Under the pieces are notes generated by a model. That model was not told the DNA's origin. It saw nothing but the letters and a program-made list of their open reading frames with translations, and did not search any database. From assembly GCF_034259325.1 (NCBI RefSeq), contig NZ_JAXIVS010000015.1, positions 166,515 to 230,514 on the forward strand: a DNA stretch of 64,000 nucleotides, read 5' to 3'. Source of the stretch: Hyalangium ruber (GTDB lineage: Bacteria; Myxococcota; Myxococcia; Myxococcales; Myxococcaceae). Below are positions 58,836 through 64,000 of the stretch, one piece after another; the first letter of the stretch is position 1, and each line of letters begins with the position of its first letter. A program made the position numbers and the translations under genes.

Positions 58836-60104
58836 TCAGCTCCCCTTCCCTGCCTGCCAGGTGCGCAGCATTTCCTTCAACCGCTCGGACTGATTGAGCG
58901 TCGGGTCATCGAGGACCGAGTCCAAGAGGAACCGGGTGGCCTGTCCGACGATGGGAGAAGGCCCCACGCCCAGCGTGGCCATGATGTCTCCGCCCGTGAG
59001 CGCGAGCTCTTTGGCGCTCAGAGGGGGCTTCGCGGCAGCCAGGGCGCGCAGGCGCTCCTGAAGTCGGAGGAAGTCCGGGAGCCGCTCGGGCGCACGGACC
59101 TGAATGCGCGCATGAGCCACCGCCAGCAAGGACTCCAAGGAACCAAGCCCCAGCTTGGCGAGCAGGCGCCGGAGTGCCGGATCGCCCTCCTCCGTGCGAG
59201 CTTCGAGCCTGGCGTGCTCGACGAGGAGCCCCACCGTCTCGGCGACCTTCGTGGGGAACTTCAGCTGGACACCGATGTCCTTGGCCTGGGAGCCACTGAC
59301 GAGGTCCGCCAGCAAGGCCGCCAGCCGTATCTCCACCTCGGCAGGAGCCGCCTGCGCCGCGGCGCGAGCCTGGCGCGCGGCCTCAGGCTCGGCCCGGGCC
59401 AGTTCCGGGAGGAAGACATCCAGCAGCCCGGTGTACGCCAGCAGCGTGAGACCGAACTCCGCGCGGGGAGTCAGGAGCAGCTTGACGAACTCCTCGCGGA
59501 CGCGCTCCAGGGCCACCTTGCGGAACACAGGCAGGGTGGGCGGGATGGCGGCCTGGGTGGCAGGCTCGATCGTAAAGCCCAGAACGGCCGCGAAGCGAAC
59601 GGCGCGCATGGGGCGCAGGCCGTCCTCCGAGAAGCGCTCGTGCGCGTCTCGCACGCATCGAATGAGACGGGCCTGGAGATCCGTCTGGCCCCCGAACGGG
59701 TCCACCAGCTCGCGGCTGAGCGGATCGTAGGCCATCGCGTTGATGGTGAAGTCCCGGCGCGAGAGGTCCTCGGTGATGTCGCTCTCGAAGGTGACGGTGC
59801 TGGGGCGGCGGCCGTCGTGGTAGTCGCCCTCGCTGCGGAAGGTGGTGACCTCCACGTGGGTGCCACCGATGACCACGGTGACAGTGCCGTGCTGGATACC
59901 GGTGGGGATGACCTTCTTGAACCCGCCCTGGACCTCGTGGGGGTGAGCGCTGGTGGCGACGTCGAAGTCCTTGGGTGGGACGCCCCGAACCATGTCGCGG
60001 ACGCAGCCACCGACGAGGAACACGGCGAACCCCAGCTCGCGCAGGCGGCGGAGGACGTCGAGGACGGGACGCGGGATGTCGGCGTTGTGAAGGTTCGCGA
60101 GCAT
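58836..60104 (-). CDS. CCA tRNA nucleotidyltransferase / poly(A) polymerase family
   Basis: A 422-residue class II nucleotidyltransferase. [25 protein letters not shown] holds the GGxVRD and DxD metal residues; [13 protein letters not shown] and [18 protein letters not shown] with basic RRxxR-type contacts follow. An HD-like helical C-terminal region is present. Could be a CCA-adding enzyme or PcnB-like; adjacent tRNA favours CCA, weakly, and that tRNA lacks an encoded CCA. Confidence 0.92.
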   Translation of the reverse strand: MLANLHNADIPRPVLDVLRRLRELGFAVFLVGGCVRDMVRGVPPKDFDVATSAHPHEVQGGFKKVIPTGIQHGTVTVVIGGTHVEVTTFRSEGDYHDGRRPSTVTFESDITEDLSRRDFTINAMAYDPLSRELVDPFGGQTDLQARLIRCVRDAHERFSEDGLRPMRAVRFAAVLGFTIEPATQAAIPPTLPVFRKVALERVREEFVKLLLTPRAEFGLTLLAYTGLLDVFLPELARAEPEAARQARAAAQAAPAEVEIRLAALLADLVSGSQAKDIGVQLKFPTKVAETVGLLVEHARLEARTEEGDPALRRLLAKLGLGSLESLLAVAHARIQVRAPERLPDFLRLQERLRALAAAKPPLSAKELALTGGDIMATLGVGPSPIVGQATRFLLDSVLDDPTLNQSERLKEMLRTWQAGKGS

Positions 60105-60127
60105 CAGCCGCGCCGGCGAGAAAGAAG

Positions 60128-60201
60128 TGACCCCGACAGGGATCGAACCTGTGACCTGCGGTTTAGGAAACCGCCGCTCTATCCAACTGAGCTACGGGGC
60201 C
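60128..60201 (-). tRNA. tRNA-Arg (anticodon CCU)
   Basis: A 74-nt cloverleaf on the minus strand: acceptor GGCCCCG/CGGGGTC (one G-T pair), D arm GCTC/GAGC, anticodon stem GCGGT/ACCGC around TTCCTAA (anticodon CCT at positions 34-36), T arm ACAGG/CCTGT with TTCGATC. Discriminator A; CCA is not encoded. Confidence 0.97.
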
Positions 60202-60280
60202 GGACAACGAGCGGTTTATAGCAGGTCGACCGATCCACGCAACGAAAGCCGGACCGCGGATAGACCGAGCGGGCCGAGTG

Positions 60281-61072
60281 TCAGTAGGTCGCCACAATGA
60301 ACTCAGGCGGTTCGTCGCCGGACAAGGGCACTGTTCGCTGGCAGCGAACTTGAAGTGACAGGTCCGAGGGCCGGCGTACAGCCAGCGCCGCCTGGTGTCG
60401 CTCCGAGGGCCGCCATTGGCGAAACCGCCAGGTCTCGGGGTCATCTCGCAACCGCGCATCAAAGGAGATTCGAGGCGACTGCCCGGCTTGCAGCTCAAAG
60501 GCGAAGTGCTCCAGCGGCAGGGAGAGCCCCATTCCCCTTGCCTTGATGTACGCCTCCTTCAAGGTCCAGTACTCGAAGAAGCGCTCCCGTTGTTTTTCCA
60601 CCGGCAGCCCCCGAAGCGCCGCGACCTCAGCGGGTGCGAAGAAACGGTCGGCGATGCCTACCGTCTCCCCGGGGCGCATGGCGTCCTCTACATCCACTCC
60701 CACGTCCGCCTCGCTCGTCACCGCGCAGATCGCCATCCCGTCCGTGTGGGAGAGGTTGAAGCGCAGCCTCGGGCTCCCCTCTCCTGCTATCCGGGGGCAG
60801 CCATGGTCATTCGTGACGAAGGACCATGCCTCGGGAGGCACAGCCGCGTAGCGTGACAGGCAGAGGCGCACGAGCGCGTGCGAGACGAGGTACTGCCGCC
60901 GGTGCTTCTCGAAGTGGAACCGCTGGTGTCTCTCTCGCTCCGCCCGATCCAGGAGCGCCAGGTATGCCTCCAGCAGCCGTGGATCCGTGATCCGTTCCGG
61001 CTCCGTGATCCAGACATGCACCTCGTCCGGCGGCAGCGACATCAGCGGTAGCACAGAGGGACGCTCGGTCAT
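60281..61072 (-). CDS. 4'-phosphopantetheinyl transferase (Sfp type)
   Basis: A 263-residue PPTase that activates carrier proteins of polyketide, peptide or fatty acid synthases. FNLSHTDGMAICAV, DVGVDVEDAMRPGE (Mg ligands) and FFEYWTLKEAYIKARGMGLSLPL are the three Sfp signatures. Two-lobed length matches broad-specificity enzymes needed for myxobacterial secondary metabolism. No synthase gene adjoins it. Confidence 0.96.
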   Translation of the reverse strand: MTERPSVLPLMSLPPDEVHVWITEPERITDPRLLEAYLALLDRAERERHQRFHFEKHRRQYLVSHALVRLCLSRYAAVPPEAWSFVTNDHGCPRIAGEGSPRLRFNLSHTDGMAICAVTSEADVGVDVEDAMRPGETVGIADRFFAPAEVAALRGLPVEKQRERFFEYWTLKEAYIKARGMGLSLPLEHFAFELQAGQSPRISFDARLRDDPETWRFRQWRPSERHQAALAVRRPSDLSLQVRCQRTVPLSGDEPPEFIVATY

Positions 61073-61156
61073 TCCATGGCTCAGCGAAGCAGGACCCGGG
61101 GGCCTTTGTCACCAAGCCTCGCGCTCCCTTGAGCACCTAGGGTCCGGTTAGGCTGG

Positions 61157-62368
61157 ATGCTCCATCCGGGAGGCTCCGTGGACTCCACCGCCGCGACGCA
61201 GAAGCTCCAGACGCTCCGTACACTCATGACCGGTCACACCGACCGGAATGAGGAAAAGCAGATCCTCGGACTCTTCGCGAACGCCACCGCTGCCGAGCTG
61301 AACTACCTCATCACCAACATCAACGTGGACGCCCTGCTGTCCGACGTGGACAACCGCCTCGTCGGCCCCGACCACCTCACCACCCTGCTCGAAACGCTGT
61401 GTGTCCAGCGAGCCCACGAGCTGGGACTTCCCGTCCGCGCCGGTCTCATGTTCGCGCTCCAGACAGGCCTCACCCCTCAACTGGCCGAGCGGATGATCCA
61501 GGCGCTGTTCCTCAGTACACGCGGCCGCGAGCTCACCGAGTTCAAGAACCTGCTCGATGGACGCGGCACCTACCGCGACCTGCAGCAGCTCGTGTTCAGC
61601 GACGTCGACAGCCCCTCCATCCGGCAGGAGATCCTCGACCACATCCGCCGGGAGGCCGAGACCGCTCCCAGTGGCGAGAACAAGGTCCTCAGCGACATCG
61701 ACGACACCTTCATCCTCAACTGGAAGGACACCCGCTACCCGCCCAAGACCGTGTACCCCGGCGTGCTTCAGTTCTACCGCGAGCTCGACCGGGGCCCGGG
61801 CATCATCCCCGGCCGCGAGGGCGACCTGACCTTCGTGAGCGCCCGGCCCATGGATCCGCTCGGCTTCATCGAGGACCGCACCCTCGCCACCTTGCGCGAA
61901 CACGGCGTCCCCACGGCGGCGATGCTCTCCGGAGCCTTCACCCACCTGCTCGGCAACTCGCGCATCGCCGAGAAGAAGTTCGACAACTTCAGCCGCTACG
62001 TGCAGCTCTACCCCGAATACGGCTTCGTCTTCGTCGGCGACAGCGGCCAAGGCGATGTGGCCTTTGGCGAGCAGATGCTGGCCTCCCACCCGGAGACCGT
62101 TCGCGCCGTCTTCATCCATGACGTCGTCGACACGCCCGAGCTCGTTCGCAAGGCATGGCGCGACAAGCGCATCTTCTTCTTCGACACCTACGTGGGAGCC
62201 GCCGTCGAGGCCTACCAGGTGGGCGTCATCGCTCGCGACGGCGTGCAGCGCGTGGTCCGCACCACCCGGGAAGAGCTGGAGAAGGTGAACTTCGGCTCCG
62301 CCGAGCAGCGAGAGGCGCGGCGAGCGGACCTCTCCCGGGATCTCCAGCGAGCTGACGCTCTGCGTTAA
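61157..62368 (+). CDS. App1/DUF2183-like HAD phosphatase with helical N-terminus
   Basis: About 403 residues. The N-terminal 170 residues are helical (RNEEKQILGLFANATAAELNYLI, LLSDVDNRLVGPDHLTTLLETL) and the HAD active site VLSDIDDTFILNW has the DxD nucleophile at 180/182. LTFVSARPMDPLGF and VFVGDSGQGDVAFGEQM supply motifs II and IV. This matches the phosphatidate-phosphatase-like App1 domain better known from fungi. Start is ATG 61157 or GTG 61178, the latter with GGGAGG four bases upstream. Confidence 0.88.
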   Translation: MLHPGGSVDSTAATQKLQTLRTLMTGHTDRNEEKQILGLFANATAAELNYLITNINVDALLSDVDNRLVGPDHLTTLLETLCVQRAHELGLPVRAGLMFALQTGLTPQLAERMIQALFLSTRGRELTEFKNLLDGRGTYRDLQQLVFSDVDSPSIRQEILDHIRREAETAPSGENKVLSDIDDTFILNWKDTRYPPKTVYPGVLQFYRELDRGPGIIPGREGDLTFVSARPMDPLGFIEDRTLATLREHGVPTAAMLSGAFTHLLGNSRIAEKKFDNFSRYVQLYPEYGFVFVGDSGQGDVAFGEQMLASHPETVRAVFIHDVVDTPELVRKAWRDKRIFFFDTYVGAAVEAYQVGVIARDGVQRVVRTTREELEKVNFGSAEQREARRADLSRDLQRADALR

Positions 62369-62382
62369 GAATGCGTCACTCC

Positions 62383-62411
62383 GCGAACCTTCGGTTTAAC
62401 CGATGGTTCGC
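62383..62411 (+). terminator. Hairpin after App1-like gene
   Basis: Arms GCGAACC (62383-62389) and GGTTCGC (62405-62411) with an inner CGGTT/AACCG stem, 15 bases past the stop. The following sequence is only moderately T-rich. Confidence 0.5.
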
Positions 62412-62488
62412 AGCCACATTACCTATTTGCCGAAGAATGCAGCGGTTCTTATTTCAAGGGGCGTACTCATCTCACCCCCTTTGGAACC

Positions 62489-63394
62489 ATGAAGAACCAA
62501 ATCAAGACCGTTGTCCTCATGGGCATCCTGTCCGCCGTCCTCATCGGCGTCGGTGGGGCGCTCGGCCAGGGCTACCTCATCCTCGCCGCCGTGCTCGCGC
62601 TGGCGATGAACGTGGGCGCCTACTTCTTCTCCGACCGCATGGTGCTGTCCATGCACGGCGCTCGCGAGGTGGGCCCTCACGAGGCTCCCGACCTGCACCG
62701 CATGGTCGACGAGCTAGCTCGCAACGCTCAGATTCCCAAGCCGCGCGTCTTCATCATGGATGACCCGCAGCCCAACGCGTTCGCCACGGGCCGTAACCCC
62801 GCGCACGGGGTGGTGGCCGTCACCACGGGCATCCTCGGCATCCTCGACGCCCGCGAGCTGCGCGGCGTCATCGCCCACGAGCTGGCGCACATCAAGAACC
62901 GGGACATCCTCGTGTCCACCATCGCGGCCACCGTCGCCTCGGCGGTGACGTTCCTGGCCAACGCCGCTGGCTTCATCTCCGCGTTCGCGGGCGGCAGTCA
63001 GGACGAGGGCGAGGAGGGGCTGTCCCCCGCTCAGGCGCTCGTGCTGGCGCTGGTGGCGCCCATCGCCGCCACGCTCGTCCAGCTCGGTATCTCTCGCGCT
63101 CGCGAGTACATGGCCGACCGCACCGGCGCAGAGATCTCCGGTGACCCCGAGGCGCTCGCCCGCGCCCTGGAGAAGCTCGAGCAGGGTGCGCAGCACATGC
63201 CCAGCCCCTCGGCCCGGCCCGCCACCGCCAGCCTCTTCATCGTCAACCCGTTCGCGGGGGCCGGCTCCATCCTCCAGCTCTTCTCCACTCACCCCGCCAT
63301 CCCTGAACGCGCGCGACGGCTGCGTGCCATGAACGTGCGCGCCCAGGACAAGGGCTGGGGCCGCTCGCCCTACGCCCTCCCCTACTCAGACTAA
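62489..63394 (+). CDS. htpX: Membrane metalloprotease HtpX
   Basis: A 301-residue M48 protease for membrane-protein quality control. Two N-terminal spans (about 8-25, 28-47), the zinc site HELAH (130-134) with third ligand Glu in REYMADRTGAEIS (about 205) and two further hydrophobic segments (about 145-165 and 183-200). It ends 15 bp before the TerC gene and is likely cotranscribed. Confidence 0.97.
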   Translation: MKNQIKTVVLMGILSAVLIGVGGALGQGYLILAAVLALAMNVGAYFFSDRMVLSMHGAREVGPHEAPDLHRMVDELARNAQIPKPRVFIMDDPQPNAFATGRNPAHGVVAVTTGILGILDARELRGVIAHELAHIKNRDILVSTIAATVASAVTFLANAAGFISAFAGGSQDEGEEGLSPAQALVLALVAPIAATLVQLGISRAREYMADRTGAEISGDPEALARALEKLEQGAQHMPSPSARPATASLFIVNPFAGAGSILQLFSTHPAIPERARRLRAMNVRAQDKGWGRSPYALPYSD

Positions 63395-63409
63395 GGAACC
63401 TTACCCGCC

Positions 63410-64000
63410 ATGGAACTGCAGAGTGTAGGCAGCCCGGCCCTATGGGCCGGCTTCATCGTTTTCGTCCTCGCCATGCTGGCGCTGGACCTCGGAGTCTTCC
63501 ACCGCAAAGCCCACGTGATCCGCGCCAAGGAAGCCCTCCTCTGGAGCGGCGTCTGGGTGAGTCTCGCGCTGGTGTTCAACGCGGGCATCTGGTGGAAGTT
63601 CGGCCCCGAGCCCGCCGTGCAGTTCCTGACCGGCTACTTGATCGAGAAGTCGCTGTCGGTCGACAACATCTTCGTCTTCGTCATCATCTTCTCGTCGCTC
63701 GCCATCCCGTCGCTCTACCAGCACCGGGTGCTCTTCTGGGGCATCCTCACCGCCCTGATCCTCCGCGCGGTGATGATCTTCGCCGGCGTGGCCATGCTCC
63801 AGCGCTTCCACTGGCTCATCTACGTCTTCGGCGCCTTCCTCATCCTCACGGGCCTCAAGCTCTTCCTCAACCGCAACAAGGAGGAGCACCCCGAGAACAG
63901 CCCCGTCATGCGCTGGGCCCGCCGCGTCATCCCCTCCACCAGCAAGCTCCACGGCGAGCACTTCTTCACCCTGGAGAATGGCAAGCGCCTGGCCACCCCC
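63410..64000 (+). CDS. TerC-family integral membrane protein, 3' end outside window
   Basis: Partial; ATG 63410, 197 codons to the edge with no stop. MELQSVGSPALWAGFIVFVLAM and LALDLGVFHRKAHVIRAKEAL (conserved Asp in span 1), GYLIEKSLSVDNIFVFVIIFSSLAIP and RVLFWGILTALILRAVMIFAG are TerC/Alx signatures with acidic residues in spans. TerC proteins act in tellurite resistance or manganese export. About five spans are visible. Confidence 0.94.
   Translation, partial: MELQSVGSPALWAGFIVFVLAMLALDLGVFHRKAHVIRAKEALLWSGVWVSLALVFNAGIWWKFGPEPAVQFLTGYLIEKSLSVDNIFVFVIIFSSLAIPSLYQHRVLFWGILTALILRAVMIFAGVAMLQRFHWLIYVFGAFLILTGLKLFLNRNKEEHPENSPVMRWARRVIPSTSKLHGEHFFTLENGKRLATP

Overview
The window is high-G+C, gene-dense chromosomal DNA that reads like a myxobacterium, probably of the Cystobacter/Archangium/Myxococcus group. 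This is inferred from the overall gene style, from a Ser/Thr kinase with a Cys-containing C-terminal tail of a kind I associate with myxobacteria, from many lipoproteins and sensor kinases, and from a menaquinone-based, TCA-complete metabolism. No insertion sequence, phage gene, CRISPR array or rRNA is visible. There is one tRNA gene, tRNA-Arg(CCU). No gene-free stretch exceeds about 220 bp.

Layout. 1-7775 (minus): the end of an Ala/Lys/Glu coiled-coil protein, a PAS-GAF histidine kinase, a membrane-anchored SMC/RecN-like protein with degenerate ATPase motifs, then rpsP-khpA-rimM-trmD-rplS with rlmN upstream. 7873-21382 (minus): a lipoprotein and a TCA block (icd-mdh, sdhA-sdhB, sucC-sucD-ndk). 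Between sdhB and sucC lies a signalling block: a PepSY protein, a response regulator, a histidine kinase and a Ser/Thr kinase. 21514-22352 (plus): an exported SnoaL-like protein and a 64-aa ORF.

22365-38709 is the metabolic centrepiece. A plus-strand operon (aroF, ubiE, aroK, an aroD-aroE fusion, aroC, aroB, aroA) encodes all seven steps from PEP plus erythrose-4-phosphate to chorismate. Divergently, menF, menD, a UbiE-like methyltransferase, an ACMSD-type amidohydrolase, menH, menC, menE and menA carry chorismate towards menaquinone; menB and the DHNA-CoA thioesterase are absent here. A 22-bp perfect inverted repeat occurs twice, once in the menF/aroF divergent region and once upstream of menH. 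It is the best candidate for an undescribed shared operator.

38794-44862: gltA (citrate synthase) and pyk (plus), an acyl-CoA synthetase (minus), a zinc-ribbon/acidic-tail protein and an exported bifunctional-nuclease-family protein. 44866-51963 (minus): a conserved unknown, pyrB-pyrC-carA, lepA-lepB. 52105-57655: two sugar-nucleotide epimerase/decarboxylase genes, a ribbon-helix-helix protein, a lipoprotein with six Asp-rich calcium-type loops (plus), a mannose-6-phosphate-isomerase-like cupin, a SPOR protein, an IHF/HU protein and a FecR-like lipoprotein. 57673-61072: mnmA, a CCA-adding-type enzyme, tRNA-Arg and an Sfp-type phosphopantetheinyl transferase. 61157-64000 (plus): an App1-like HAD phosphatase, htpX and a TerC-family membrane protein cut by the window edge.

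Coding calls rest on motifs and operon context read by eye. Start codons were adjusted where an upstream extension was implausible or a ribosome-binding site decided the case. Promoters and terminators are pattern-based and weaker.
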